Shown: in pieces, positions 25,903 to 36,246 of the stretch | Layout of the letters: each line of letters starts with the position of its first letter | Position numbering within the stretch: the first letter of the stretch is position 1 | DNA from: Enterococcus devriesei | GTDB lineage: Bacteria; Bacillota; Bacilli; Lactobacillales; Enterococcaceae | DNA length: 64,000 nt | Direction: 5' to 3' | Assembly (NCBI RefSeq): GCF_001885905.1 | Contig: NZ_JXKM01000005.1 | Location: 1 to 64,000, forward strand | Program-made: the position numbers and the translations under genes | The notes under the pieces: model-generated | Told to the model about the DNA's origin: nothing | Databases searched by the model: none | The model's input: the letters and a program-made list of their open reading frames with translations, nothing else

Positions 25903-27045
25903 TTAAAAATAGTCGTAAAAGCTTTGTTGCCCTTTTGGAAAGACATCCGTGTCAAAGTCCTTTGACGTTGTGACTTTTCCGAGAAAAATTCCCTCGGTTA
26001 AAGTCAGCTCCCCTAGTAATAATTCGCTCCATCCATGAATGGACGCTTTAATATCGCCTGCTTGTTGAACTTTTCGGCACATTCCCTGACTGACTAGCCA
26101 GCTTCCCACATTCCAAGGACATTCTTGGTCTTCCGTTACTTCAATAATAATTTCTTTTTGACAAATTGGAAAATGTGGTAATAATTGCTCAATGTCAATA
26201 ATACGACTCATCATATAAGGTTCTAAAGTAATCGAAAGTGCTTCTTGTTCACGGAAACATTTTTCAATCCGTTCGTGAACAGGTGCGTGATAAAGAAATT
26301 CTTCAAATGATGAGACATGGGCCTTCAAGTACGTTAATAATTTGCGCAAAGCGAATACGTCTTCGTAGACGAGCTCGTCGACTAATAATGTGGCTCCTTG
26401 CATTCGATAAATCAGATACCCTTTAGCTTCACCCGCCTCGTCGAAAGCAACGGCATAAAAACGATGGGCATAATAGTGATTCAGACGTTCCCACCACCAG
26501 TCTTCCCGGACGACCGTTCCAACTTGCTGCTGCATTAATAAACGTTGATAAAGCTTTTTGATCTCTGATTCCATCTGTTGCCAAGATCCGCGTTTCACAC
26601 TCCCCCTTTTTTCACTCGTCAAATAATTAAAAGCTAGCGCCGGTATCCGATAGGTCTTACGACGACTGGTCGGTTCATAGCCGAATTGTCGATAAAAATC
26701 TTCTGAGAAAGGTGCGAGCTGCGAGACAGCCACTCCTTTTTGATGAAGATCCGACAAAAGCTCCAGCATAATCGTACTGATGCCGCCTTTTCCCCGATAT
26801 TCAGGATAACTGGCGACATAACCAACGCCGGCCATTTTGACTCTTTGGTTAAAAAGTTGAATTTCAAAGTGATTCGCCATCACCAAATTGGTCAATTCAT
26901 CGTCTTGATACACGCCATAACAATCAGCATGCTCATAACGAGATAGAAAAAGCGAATCGTCAATGATCGGTTGTTGTTTCTTAAAAGCGTATTCAATCAA
27001 ACCTGTGATCGCTTTCAAACTGTTCTGATCACGTGTTAATTTCAT
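25903..27045 (-). CDS. Eis-like GNAT N-acetyltransferase
   Basis: Acetyl-CoA-dependent acetyltransferase of the Eis type: a GNAT domain with the acetyl-CoA loop in YPEYRGKGGI (about 85-94), then a second degenerate GNAT lobe and a sterol-carrier-like tail ending with the free C-terminus that serves as base in Eis (KGQQSFYDYF here). The start is the ATG seven bases after GAGGAG. It lies inside the PTS operon between EIIA and EIIC, which is not where an aminoglycoside-modifying enzyme would be expected. The substrate is unknown; an amino sugar is one possibility given the MupG-like gene. Confidence 0.82.
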   Translation of the reverse strand: MKLTRDQNSLKAITGLIEYAFKKQQPIIDDSLFLSRYEHADCYGVYQDDELTNLVMANHFEIQLFNQRVKMAGVGYVASYPEYRGKGGISTIMLELLSDLHQKGVAVSQLAPFSEDFYRQFGYEPTSRRKTYRIPALAFNYLTSEKRGSVKRGSWQQMESEIKKLYQRLLMQQQVGTVVREDWWWERLNHYYAHRFYAVAFDEAGEAKGYLIYRMQGATLLVDELVYEDVFALRKLLTYLKAHVSSFEEFLYHAPVHERIEKCFREQEALSITLEPYMMSRIIDIEQLLPHFPICQKEIIIEVTEDQECPWNVGSWLVSQGMCRKVQQAGDIKASIHGWSELLLGELTLTEGIFLGKVTTSKDFDTDVFPKGQQSFYDYF

Positions 27046-27072
27046 TGAATCACTCCTCAATCTATTTAAAAT

Positions 27073-27402
27073 TTATTCGTTACTTAAACGTTGATACAAT
27101 TCAACGACTTCTTTTGCCATATCATTGAAAGTCAAGCTCGTCATCAAATGGTCTTGGCTGTGAACCGCTAACAAAGTTACAGTCATCGGATTGCCGCTGG
27201 CTTCCTCTGTCAATAGACCAGTTTGAGAATGATGGGCTTCCACTAATGCTTGATCTGCCGCAGTTAATTTTTCTTGTGCCAAAGCAAAATCTCCTGCTTT
27301 AGCAGCTTGAATCGCTTCCATTGCATCGCTCTTAGCATTGCCGGCATTGATAATCAATCCCATAACGGCTTCTAATTGTTCTTGACTCATTGTTTCACTC
27401 AT
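27073..27402 (-). CDS. PTS lactose/cellobiose-family EIIA
   Basis: Trimeric helical phosphocarrier. The phospho-accepting histidine is His81 in AVHSQDHLMT, and the metal-binding/neighbouring segment VEAHHSQTGL is present. 109 residues, complete. It receives phosphate from HPr and passes it to the EIIB encoded 14 bases upstream. Confidence 0.94.
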   Translation of the reverse strand: MSETMSQEQLEAVMGLIINAGNAKSDAMEAIQAAKAGDFALAQEKLTAADQALVEAHHSQTGLLTEEASGNPMTVTLLAVHSQDHLMTSLTFNDMAKEVVELYQRLSNE

Positions 27403-27415
27403 CTTTTTTAGCTCC

Positions 27416-27733
27416 TTACTTCATTAGATTAAGGGCAGTAGTTAAAACAGCTTCACCGTTCATCATGCCATAATCTTTCATATCAATTACATCAACAGGA
27501 ATTCCTGTGCTTGCTAATTTTGTTTCAAATTGGTTTTTCATAAAACGAACTTGTGGGCCTAATAATAAAACATCAACAGGTTTGCTTGCATCTTCTAATT
27601 TTGAATCCGCTTCCGATGCAGAGACTGCGAAGATATCAGATTCTAATCCTTGAGCTTCCGCTGCTTTTTCCATTTTTGTTACTAATAAACTGGTGCTCAT
27701 CCCTGCTGCACAAACTAGCATAATTCTTTTCAT
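27416..27733 (-). CDS. PTS lactose/cellobiose-family EIIB
   Basis: Small cytoplasmic phosphocarrier with phosphorylated Cys8 in the loop VCAAGMSTSLL, about 105 residues, of which all family motifs are present (LLLGPQVRFM near 59-68). The ATG chosen is nine bases after GAGGAG; the longer open frame upstream runs through the sigma-54 promoter and is not coding. First gene of the operon. Confidence 0.94.
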   Translation of the reverse strand: MKRIMLVCAAGMSTSLLVTKMEKAAEAQGLESDIFAVSASEADSKLEDASKPVDVLLLGPQVRFMKNQFETKLASTGIPVDVIDMKDYGMMNGEAVLTTALNLMK

Positions 27734-27776
27734 AATCGAACACTCCTCAATTTTTTTATTGTTCACTTTATATAAA

Positions 27777-27792
27777 GCAATTGGCGTGCCAA
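27777..27792 (-). promoter_or_regulatory. Sigma-54 (-24/-12) promoter of the PTS operon
   Basis: The minus strand reads TTGGCACGCCAATTGC, an exact match to TTGGCAC-N5-TTGC, with the EIIB start about 44 bases downstream. The activator gene immediately upstream encodes the GAFTGA loop needed to remodel sigma-54 holoenzyme. Confidence 0.93.
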
Positions 27793-27817
27793 CTTTTCGG
27801 GCGCACAGAAGCCGATA

Positions 27818-27831
27818 TGATAAGGTTTTCA
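27818..27831 (-). promoter_or_regulatory. Possible cre (CcpA) site upstream of the sigma-54 promoter
   Basis: TGAAAACCTTATCA matches the cre consensus except that the central CG is CC. It lies about 30 bases upstream of the -24 element, where it could also overlap an activator-binding site. Confidence 0.3.
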
Positions 27832-27841
27832 AGATACACAC

Positions 27842-27875
27842 AAAAAAACTAGGATTACACACTGTGCAATCCTAG
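27842..27875 (-). terminator. Terminator of the activator gene, overlapping its stop codon
   Basis: On the minus strand CTAGGATTGCACA pairs with TGTGTAATCCTAG and is followed by seven T. The stop codon of the regulator lies inside the 3' arm. Confidence 0.88.
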
Positions 27876-30533
27876 TTCTACGCGATTATCTTCTAGCGTT
27901 TTAACAATGTAGGCGATGTCATCCTCAGTAAAACGAACTGAAAATTGTTTTTCCAGTAGCGACAAACTAGCAGCTGTTTGATTGAAGCATAAACGATTTT
28001 GCTGATGAAAATACTTGACGTTCTCAAAAGGAGGTCGTTCTTCGGCTTTTTTGATTTTATCAATCAAGAAAGCAATATGAACACTCAACGCTTGCAATGC
28101 CGTATTCTCAATAATCAATTCCTGATCTTTGCGAATCGTCTGTAACGCATCATCAATTACTAGAAATAACGTTTTTACATCTAGCTCTGGTGAAAAGTTT
28201 TTCGTCAAGGAGTCCACCATCTCTGGTAACGTGATCTTGCTTCCTAATAAATCTTGGAATTCTAAAATCTTTTCGCGTTTGAATAAATTCATTGCTGGAA
28301 TAAAAGGAATCTTTTGATAGTGGATCTCCATCGTCCCCACGATCGCTACGATATCTTTGTGCGTAATTAGTTGATCGATGCGATGCTTGAAACTTTCTCG
28401 CTCCAGCGACTGCATTTGAATGACTTCAAATTCTTCGAGGTTGACGATCTGAGAAACGACTTCGTTCAAGCGTTTTGACACGCCTTCGCCGGTGAAGCAG
28501 GCAACAATGATCACTTTCTTTTCATCTTTCGGCGTAGGTTCTTCCAAGCGAACCATTGTTTGGAACATCGAGATCACGCTGGTATAAATTTCTTCAAGGG
28601 AACGACCTAACGTTGCCAGACGCAGACTTTCTAAAACCAGCATCGTACTAGCCATTGAAATGACCCGCGTGCGAATGCCCATCTCGTGATAGATTAAATT
28701 TCCAAAATTATTCGGTGAGCCCATATCTGTCAACAAGATGATCCCTTCCGTGAAGTTTTCTCGTTGACCTTGCAAATAATTTTTGATTTGAGCATACATT
28801 TCTTCCGTATCCAGCGTCAAAGGCATATTAAAGGCAATCCCTTTGGTCGTTCCTAATAACTCTTGAACGGTCTCCAGCATACTAGAAGCCGTCGATTTTC
28901 CGTGCATGATTACGAGGATCGCTACTTGCTTCTCGTCGATTTTATGTTCCTCGTGGCTGTCCATCGTCAAAAACATGGTGATAAATCCGATCTCATCCAG
29001 AGGAATCATAATATTATAAGCTTCTTCAATCCGATTAGAAAATTCGATCGCCAATAAGAATTCCTTTGAATAGTTGCGACGGATATCATTTAAGTTGGGA
29101 TGAGAAATGAATTGATTCCCGCGAATTCGTTCGATCGTTGAGTTAATATGCAGCGCAAAGGCGAAACGCACTTTTTCATCGTATTCGCGATTCATTTTAG
29201 CACTAGCAAAGTCGTAGAGATCATTTACCAATTTCCAAAGATCATCGGAAATAATTTCGCGATAGGCATTAGAGTGGGAAAGTTCTTCTACATACGTCTC
29301 AAAATATTGATCCACATCGTCACTAATCAATTCTTCTAAGTCGATCTCAGACAGATTTTCCCGACCTAGTTTTTCCAATTTATAGGTGATTGAATTATAG
29401 ACTTCCATATCTTTATTCGGATCTTGTCCCCAAACAACATCCTCCGCTCCAGGCTTCAAGGTCAAATAAAGATTCTTTTTATCTAAGAAAGGCATCAGCA
29501 TATCTTGGACTTCATTGATCCGCAATAAGCCTTTTTGGACCACTAAAGGTAAGTCCTCTTCCACGATCATTAATTTTTCTGAATCATTGCTGGTTTGATA
29601 ATGCAGGAAGGCTTTTGCACAAACCAGTTTCAAGTCCCGCTTTAATTGTCCGATGTTCCCTTCGGCTTTGTATAACAGAAAGGCCAACAAGCTACGTTTA
29701 TCGATAGCAATCTCTTGGACTAAGCGATTGGCTTCTTGTTGTAAGAACTCCTTAATAATCCCTAACCGTTCGTCTAAAGATCGTTCAGCCAAAGATGGCA
29801 ACTCGATCTGCATAGGAATCCGACGGTTGAAGGTCGATAAAAACATCGAGCTGGTTTCCGTCGTTGCCCCAATAATTTGTACGGAGGCGTGCTTTTCTTT
29901 GCCGTCCCCTAATGAACGAAAGGTTCCTTTGTCGATAAAGGTAAACAGCATCTCTTGGCCTTCTGGTGGTAAACGATGAATTTCATCTAAAAATAAAATA
30001 CCGCCATCGGCTTTTTCCATTAAGCCTTCGCGTGTTTCTTCCGCACCGGTAAAAGCGCCACGTTTTACCCCAAAAATATGTCCGTAAAGCAGTTGCGGAT
30101 TTTGAGCATAGTCGGCACAGTTAAAGGTAATAAAAGGCGCGCTTTCGTCTAATACGTCCGCAGCGACCGCGAAACGATACATGCATTCTGCAAACATCGT
30201 CTTCCCTGTCCCCGTTTCACCAAAAATAATCGTATGTAAGCCCCGTGGTGGGTATAAAATAGCCGCTTTTGATTTTTGAATCTGACTTTTCAGTGATTCC
30301 TCGCGACCAATTAAATTATCGAAGTTAATATGTTTTTCCGCAGAGACCGCGGCTGATTGAAATTTTACTGGACGACCATCGATTTTTTTAACCGAGCCTT
30401 CTTTTGTCAGCTCATTTAAATAGCGACTAATATTTGTCCGGTCGATCCCCATTTGATCGGCCAATTCTTGTGCAGTTTGCTCTGCTGGATTGGACCGTAA
30501 CAGTTCCAACACTTCATCTTTTCTTGATTTCAA
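27855..30533 (-). CDS. LevR/CelR-type sigma-54-dependent PTS-regulated activator
   Basis: Transcription activator of the adjacent PTS operon. Domains in order: N-terminal winged HTH (about 3-58), AAA+ domain with Walker A GETGTGKT (105-112) and an intact GAFTGA loop (159-164), a first PRD (about 450-560), an EIIA-Man-like domain with catalytic-type His in VIMHGKSTASS near 560, an EIIB-like domain (about 700-760) and a C-terminal PRD (about 790-892). Phosphorylation by EIIB or HPr would switch its activity with sugar supply. It has its own terminator and is encoded just upstream in the same orientation. Normal length. Confidence 0.93.
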   Translation of the reverse strand: MKSRKDEVLELLRSNPAEQTAQELADQMGIDRTNISRYLNELTKEGSVKKIDGRPVKFQSAAVSAEKHINFDNLIGREESLKSQIQKSKAAILYPPRGLHTIIFGETGTGKTMFAECMYRFAVAADVLDESAPFITFNCADYAQNPQLLYGHIFGVKRGAFTGAEETREGLMEKADGGILFLDEIHRLPPEGQEMLFTFIDKGTFRSLGDGKEKHASVQIIGATTETSSMFLSTFNRRIPMQIELPSLAERSLDERLGIIKEFLQQEANRLVQEIAIDKRSLLAFLLYKAEGNIGQLKRDLKLVCAKAFLHYQTSNDSEKLMIVEEDLPLVVQKGLLRINEVQDMLMPFLDKKNLYLTLKPGAEDVVWGQDPNKDMEVYNSITYKLEKLGRENLSEIDLEELISDDVDQYFETYVEELSHSNAYREIISDDLWKLVNDLYDFASAKMNREYDEKVRFAFALHINSTIERIRGNQFISHPNLNDIRRNYSKEFLLAIEFSNRIEEAYNIMIPLDEIGFITMFLTMDSHEEHKIDEKQVAILVIMHGKSTASSMLETVQELLGTTKGIAFNMPLTLDTEEMYAQIKNYLQGQRENFTEGIILLTDMGSPNNFGNLIYHEMGIRTRVISMASTMLVLESLRLATLGRSLEEIYTSVISMFQTMVRLEEPTPKDEKKVIIVACFTGEGVSKRLNEVVSQIVNLEEFEVIQMQSLERESFKHRIDQLITHKDIVAIVGTMEIHYQKIPFIPAMNLFKREKILEFQDLLGSKITLPEMVDSLTKNFSPELDVKTLFLVIDDALQTIRKDQELIIENTALQALSVHIAFLIDKIKKAEERPPFENVKYFHQQNRLCFNQTAASLSLLEKQFSVRFTEDDIAYIVKTLEDNRVELGLHSV

Positions 30534-30726
30534 AAAAATCCCTCCCGAGAATGGTATAAACCAATCACATTGTAACCCTTTTCTTACAAAAATTCCACTG
30601 CACGGCTACCCCCTCCTGTTTAGATTGTTTAAAACAAACTGAACGAAGGAGCCAGTTAGTTACTTTCTATTATAATCGACATATTTTTCTTCATCAATAG
30701 ACCTTGTTGCTTCGTTAAAACTAAAA

Positions 30727-30760
30727 AGCTGTTAGAACCGCTTAATCGGTCTAACAGCTA
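30727..30760 (-). terminator. Terminator after topB
   Basis: AGCTGTTAGACCG pairs with CGGTTCTAACAGCT on the minus strand and is followed by TTTTTAG. The rest of the 230-base gap up to the activator gene holds an upstream region in which I see no convincing promoter. Confidence 0.88.
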
Positions 30761-30763
30761 GTA

Positions 30764-32839
30764 TTAGTCTTGCTCTTTCATTGCCGCTTTTAGTGCTGCG
30801 GCTAACGGGCTTTCTTGTGGCTCCTCTTGATCATTGATCTTCTTCAACAGGCGCCGTTCTTCGTGCTTGGTCATTTTTTTCGAACGTTCTTTTTTATCTA
30901 ACATTTTTTCTGTTGTTCCGTCGTATTTGCAGCGGAAGTAGGAACCATTCTTCCCATCAATGATCTCCATCTTACGATGACATTGTGGGCAACGGTGATT
31001 GGAAACCTTCGGATCTTTGCGGCGGCGATACGTACATTCTGGATTGGTACAGATAAAGATTTTTCCATCGCGAGTATTTTTTTCGCGTAACGGTGAGCCG
31101 CACTCTGGACATTTTTTGGCGGTAATAGAGAAGTCTTGATATTTTTTATCACTATGCTTGACTTCACTGACTAATCTTTTTGTGTCCGCTTCGATCTCTT
31201 GCAAGAATTGTTTGCTGCTGTACTTTCCGGTGGCAATCGCTTCTAATTGTTTCTCCCATTTCTCCGTTAATTCTGGCGTTACTAATGAAGGATTGACTAG
31301 CTCTAGCAGCTGTTTGCCCTTTGGTGAGACTTGCAAGCCGCTATTGGTACGCTCCATCAATTCGGACTTGATCAGCTTTTCAATGATTTCCGCACGAGTT
31401 GCCGGTGTTCCTAAGCTATGCTTCTCCATCTGGGCTAGCAATGTGCCTTCGTTCAAAGGCTTCGGCGGCGTAGTCAACGCTTTTTCAATCGTAAAATTTG
31501 GTACGACCTTCATGCCTTCTGAAAATTGAATCGCTTTTTTATCAGCTTCAACTGGTTTCCAGCCAGCTACCAACACTTTATTTTGGCGGAAGGTGAAACT
31601 CTCTTTGTCAAAAGTCACTGTCACTTTTTGTTGGCTTTCTTTATGCGGTTCCGCAAACAAACCTAAGAAACGCGTAACGATCAGATTGTAGATTCGTTGT
31701 TCGTCGGTAGATAATTTTTCATACCGAGGCCGTTGTTCCGTTGGCAATAATGCGTGATGGTCGGTGACTTTGCTGTCATTAAAGACTCGTTGTTGTTTGA
31801 CTTGCGCCCCATTTTTGATATAACTTTTGACCTCTGGCGCAAAGTCTGCGACTGCTTGTAGCCGTTCTTTCATCGTCGCCTTCATATCGTTCGTCAAATA
31901 TTTACTGTCGGTTCGAGGATAGGTCACGATTTTATGCGTTTCATATAAGCTTTGAACCAGTGACAAGGTTTTTTTGGCAGAAAACTGGTAGCGGGCATTG
32001 GCTTCTCTTTGGATTTCAGTTAAATCATAAGGCAGCGGCGCCGGCTCTACTTTTTCCTTCTGACTAATCTCTGTAACCGTACCTTTTTGTTTTCCTAGCT
32101 CTTTGACTAATTGCTCGGCATCTGCTCGTTCAGCGATGGCATAAGGATTTTTTTGGTTTAATTTAGTTTTTTGTCCCTCGACTTCTAAAGAAATCACGTA
32201 ATAGCTTTGAGGACGGAACTTTTCGATTTTCTTTTCTTGCTGACGAACCATCGCCAAGGTCGGTGTCTGTACCCGGCCGGCAGAGAGGCTGTCTTCATAT
32301 TTTACCGTCAAGGCCCGCGTTACATTCAAGCCCACTAACCAATCCGCTTTTGCCCGTGCTAAAGCAGAATAGTATAAATTATCATATTCTTTGGCTGGTT
32401 TCAGCTGTTTGAAGCCGTCTTTGATAGCTTTAGTGGTCTGAGAAGAAATCCATAACCGCTTAACGGGCTTTTCAAATCGAACATACTCTAAGATCCAGCG
32501 AGCAACTAATTCTCCTTCACGACCAGCATCGGTGGCGATCACTGCCTCCGAGATATCTTTACGCTTCGCTAGTTGTTGAATCGCTTTTAATTGTCCACGA
32601 GTTTTTGGTAACGGGGTAATCCCGATCTGCTTTGGAATCATCGGTAATGTTTCCATTTGCCAACTTTGCCATTCCTTGTTTAGATCCTCTGGCATTTTTA
32701 GACTCAATAAATGACCAAGGGCCCAAGTCACGACAACATTGGGTCCTTCGAAATAGTTTTTATTCTTTTGTGTAGCGTTAAGCACCTTGCTCAAGTCTCT
32801 TGCAACACTTGGCTTTTCCGCTATAATTAGCTGTTTCAT
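30764..32839 (-). CDS. topB: DNA topoisomerase III
   Basis: Type IA topoisomerase that decatenates and relaxes underwound DNA. The Toprim start LIIAEKPSVARDL and DAGREGE motif, the active-site tyrosine in VTYPRTDSKYL, and two C-terminal zinc-ribbon modules (CPECGSPL...CTNPEC and CPQCHRKM...RCKYD) are present, followed by a basic tail. The ATG chosen has AAAGGAA before it; a TTG seven codons earlier is less likely. Its 5' end overlaps the DUF1033 gene by 62 bases. Confidence 0.94.
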   Translation of the reverse strand: MKQLIIAEKPSVARDLSKVLNATQKNKNYFEGPNVVVTWALGHLLSLKMPEDLNKEWQSWQMETLPMIPKQIGITPLPKTRGQLKAIQQLAKRKDISEAVIATDAGREGELVARWILEYVRFEKPVKRLWISSQTTKAIKDGFKQLKPAKEYDNLYYSALARAKADWLVGLNVTRALTVKYEDSLSAGRVQTPTLAMVRQQEKKIEKFRPQSYYVISLEVEGQKTKLNQKNPYAIAERADAEQLVKELGKQKGTVTEISQKEKVEPAPLPYDLTEIQREANARYQFSAKKTLSLVQSLYETHKIVTYPRTDSKYLTNDMKATMKERLQAVADFAPEVKSYIKNGAQVKQQRVFNDSKVTDHHALLPTEQRPRYEKLSTDEQRIYNLIVTRFLGLFAEPHKESQQKVTVTFDKESFTFRQNKVLVAGWKPVEADKKAIQFSEGMKVVPNFTIEKALTTPPKPLNEGTLLAQMEKHSLGTPATRAEIIEKLIKSELMERTNSGLQVSPKGKQLLELVNPSLVTPELTEKWEKQLEAIATGKYSSKQFLQEIEADTKRLVSEVKHSDKKYQDFSITAKKCPECGSPLREKNTRDGKIFICTNPECTYRRRKDPKVSNHRCPQCHRKMEIIDGKNGSYFRCKYDGTTEKMLDKKERSKKMTKHEERRLLKKINDQEEPQESPLAAALKAAMKEQD

Positions 32840-33149
32840 AAAATTCCTTTCTGCTGTCAACCGTCAACGGCTGTTCGTCTTTTAATAGAGCTAGGCCCCA
32901 GTACTGTTGTAAATAGTCATCACACTCTTCACACCAGCGTTCATCCTGCTCTTTCCAAAATGCACTTAAAAAATTTTGTTTTGCGTTACTATATGTATTG
33001 GTATTTCGGAGCTCATTCCAGCGATTTTCGTAATAATCGACCGCCTCATCTAAGGAATCAAAGCTTGCCGTTTCTTGGATATCTGCCTGCCACTCTTCAA
33101 AGAACCACCAAGGTTCATTATCGCCATACATCGTGATTACTTGATACAT
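32778..33149 (-). CDS. DUF1033-family protein
   Basis: Small acidic, Trp/Tyr-rich cytoplasmic protein (about 123 residues) starting MYQVITMYGDNEPWWFFEEW, the characteristic opening of this family, which is found in Lactobacillales and Bacillales. Function unknown. GAAGG lies seven bases before the ATG chosen. Its 3' end overlaps topB, so the two are probably co-transcribed. Confidence 0.8.
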   Translation of the reverse strand: MYQVITMYGDNEPWWFFEEWQADIQETASFDSLDEAVDYYENRWNELRNTNTYSNAKQNFLSAFWKEQDERWCEECDDYLQQYWGLALLKDEQPLTVDSRKEFYETANYSGKAKCCKRLEQGA

Positions 33150-33312
33150 CCTCGACCCTTCTTTCCACCTCAATCATAAGTACCTTGAAATAAAAATTCA
33201 AGAAATATGTTTTCAGCTGAAACAAAATCAATAAAAAGCTCGATATCTAAAAAATTATTCTCGAAAAAATATTGCTTTTTTCTTAATTCTATCCTAACAC
33301 AACGCTGGAAAA

Positions 33313-33341
33313 TTTAATATCCCATCTCGTGGGGTTATAAT
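33313..33341 (+). promoter_or_regulatory. Sigma-A promoter for the MFS transporter gene
   Basis: A perfect -10 TATAAT (33336-33341) is 17 bases from a weak -35 TTTAAT. The remaining 160 bases up to the DUF1033 gene show no other recognisable feature. Confidence 0.5.
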
Positions 33342-33385
33342 GAAAAACGATTATGGAAATTTTTTGAAAGAAGGCTATTATCAGT

Positions 33386-34633
33386 TTGAGTAAGATCAAA
33401 AATAAATTGTTTCAACCTCGCGCTACTTGGCAAAAAAACCTAATTGTTTTATGGTTTGGTACCTTTATGGCCGGCATCGGTTTCAGTTTAGTGATGCCCT
33501 TCATGTCTTTATACATAGATTCATTAGGCAGCTATACGAATCAACAGCTAAACTTTTGGAGCGGCATCACCTTTTCTTCGACCTTTTTGATTACCGCAAT
33601 CGTGTCTCCACTTTGGGGTAGGCTAGCCGATCAAAAAGGGCGAAAATTAATGTTGTTACGGGCTTCCCTGGGTATGGCTATCGTCATTAGCTTGATGGGT
33701 ACGGTCGGTAATGTGTATCAATTAATTGGATTACGTTTGTTGCAAGGTGTTTTTTCCGGCTACATTAGCAACGCCACCGCTCTAATTGCGACTGGAACAC
33801 CGCGCGAAAAAAGCGGACAAGTACTTGGCACCTTAGCCACCGGTGCGGTCACCGGAAATTTACTGGGGCCATTAGTTGGTGGCGTCACGGCTTCGATCTT
33901 TGGCTATCGGCTAACCTTCTTTATCACCGGTGGGATTTTATTCTTAGTCTTCATCCTTAGTCTATTATTTGTCCACGAAGAATTTACACCTGTTGAGAAA
34001 AAAGACATGGTGCCAGCCAAACAAATCTTCCAAAACTTAAAATATCCTCATGTCGTGATTGGAATGTTTGTGACTACCTTAATCATTCAAGCTTCGAATA
34101 ATTCCATTAGCCCGATCATTAGTCTGTATATACGGCAATTGATGCATGGGCATGGCAACGTCACTCTCGTCAGTGGTATTATCGCATCGATTCCTGGGAT
34201 CGCCACTTTGATCGCAGCACCCCGCTTTGGACGGTTAGGCGATCGCATCGGCAGTGAGAAAATTTTAGGGATCGGTTTGATTTTTGCTATGTTGGTCTTT
34301 TTACCGATGTCGATCGTAACCAATGTTTGGCAATTAGCCTTTCTCCGTTTCTTAGTCGGAATCTCTGACGCTTGTCTATTACCAGCGGTACAAGCACTGA
34401 TCACCAAATATTCTCCTCATGATGCCGCTGGAAGAATTTTCAGTTACAACCAATCCTTCCAAGCCGCGGGAAATGTTGTGGGACCAATGATTGGTTCGAG
34501 TGTTTCTTCCATCTTTGGTTATCGCGGTGTCTTTATCTCGACGTCCGCCTTAGTTTTAACTAATTATCTGCTGGTCCATCGCAACACAAAAGAAATCGCG
34601 GAGAAAAATCAACAAGCTCAAGAAACTCATTAA
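33386..34633 (+). CDS. MFS transporter, drug:proton antiporter type
   Basis: Twelve-helix major facilitator with the motif-A loop GRLADQKGRKLMLLRAS between helices 2 and 3 and a second-half repeat GRLGDRIGSEKIL; motif C-like GPLVGG in helix 5 (GNLLGPLVGG) suggests an antiporter of the multidrug-efflux subclass. The start is TTG with AAGAAGG eleven bases upstream; no ATG nearby fits. It stands alone; substrate not predictable. Confidence 0.85.
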   Translation: MSKIKNKLFQPRATWQKNLIVLWFGTFMAGIGFSLVMPFMSLYIDSLGSYTNQQLNFWSGITFSSTFLITAIVSPLWGRLADQKGRKLMLLRASLGMAIVISLMGTVGNVYQLIGLRLLQGVFSGYISNATALIATGTPREKSGQVLGTLATGAVTGNLLGPLVGGVTASIFGYRLTFFITGGILFLVFILSLLFVHEEFTPVEKKDMVPAKQIFQNLKYPHVVIGMFVTTLIIQASNNSISPIISLYIRQLMHGHGNVTLVSGIIASIPGIATLIAAPRFGRLGDRIGSEKILGIGLIFAMLVFLPMSIVTNVWQLAFLRFLVGISDACLLPAVQALITKYSPHDAAGRIFSYNQSFQAAGNVVGPMIGSSVSSIFGYRGVFISTSALVLTNYLLVHRNTKEIAEKNQQAQETH

Positions 34634-34716
34634 TCGTTAAGACTTATTAATGGCAACTTTTTCGTTAGTTTTTTATACTATTAATGATAGTGATACTAAT
34701 GAAAGAAGTGAAGATC

Positions 34717-34947
34717 ATGCTTGAAGGACAATTAAAGTTTTTAGACTTTTTCCTAAACAACACGATTGAAGGAAAACAAGAAGAAGCAAAAGCAATTTTA
34801 GTTAAGAGCTTTGCTGATCAAGAGACCAATAATTTAAGCTTAGAAGAATTTAAAAAGCTACAAGAAAAATTATTTCCTTTAATCAAACCAGAAAAACTAA
34901 ATGAAGTAAAAGTTGCGATGGCTCATTTTGCACAAAGCCTAGCATAA
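34717..34947 (+). CDS. Small hypothetical acidic protein
   Basis: A 76-residue soluble protein, mostly helical and charged, with no membrane segment and no motif that I recognise. The ATG after GAAGTGAAGATC is preferred; two in-frame ATGs upstream fall in or near a promoter-like region. TATACT lies just upstream of a short palindrome (ACTAT-TAATG-ATAGT, 34677-34691), which may be an operator. Its own strong terminator follows directly, so it is probably a real monocistronic gene. Confidence 0.6.
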   Translation: MLEGQLKFLDFFLNNTIEGKQEEAKAILVKSFADQETNNLSLEEFKKLQEKLFPLIKPEKLNEVKVAMAHFAQSLA

Positions 34948-34987
34948 AAAACGCGGGAACCTTCAATGAAGGTTCCCGCGTTTTTTA
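34948..34987. terminator. Bidirectional terminator between the small gene and mnmA
   Basis: A perfect stem of about 17 bp (AAAACGCGGGAACCTTC with its complement) around AAT, flanked by A and T runs, serves both converging genes. Confidence 0.95.
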
Positions 34988-34990
34988 TGC

Positions 34991-36124
<1,134 letters not shown>

Positions 36125-36246
36125 TCAATCTAGATTCCGAAAACTCTACGATTTGAAGGTCGCAACTTTTCAGTAAAACGAATTATACAACATAAATCTT
36201 AAATTTTCGATAGATTTTTCTTCTAAAGCGCTTCCTGATTGTTTTT

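Noticed and set aside
36222-36240. Palindromic AAGCGCTT resembling a cre site upstream of the GntR regulator gene
   Set aside because: Outer positions do not match the cre consensus on either strand; only the central eight bases agree.
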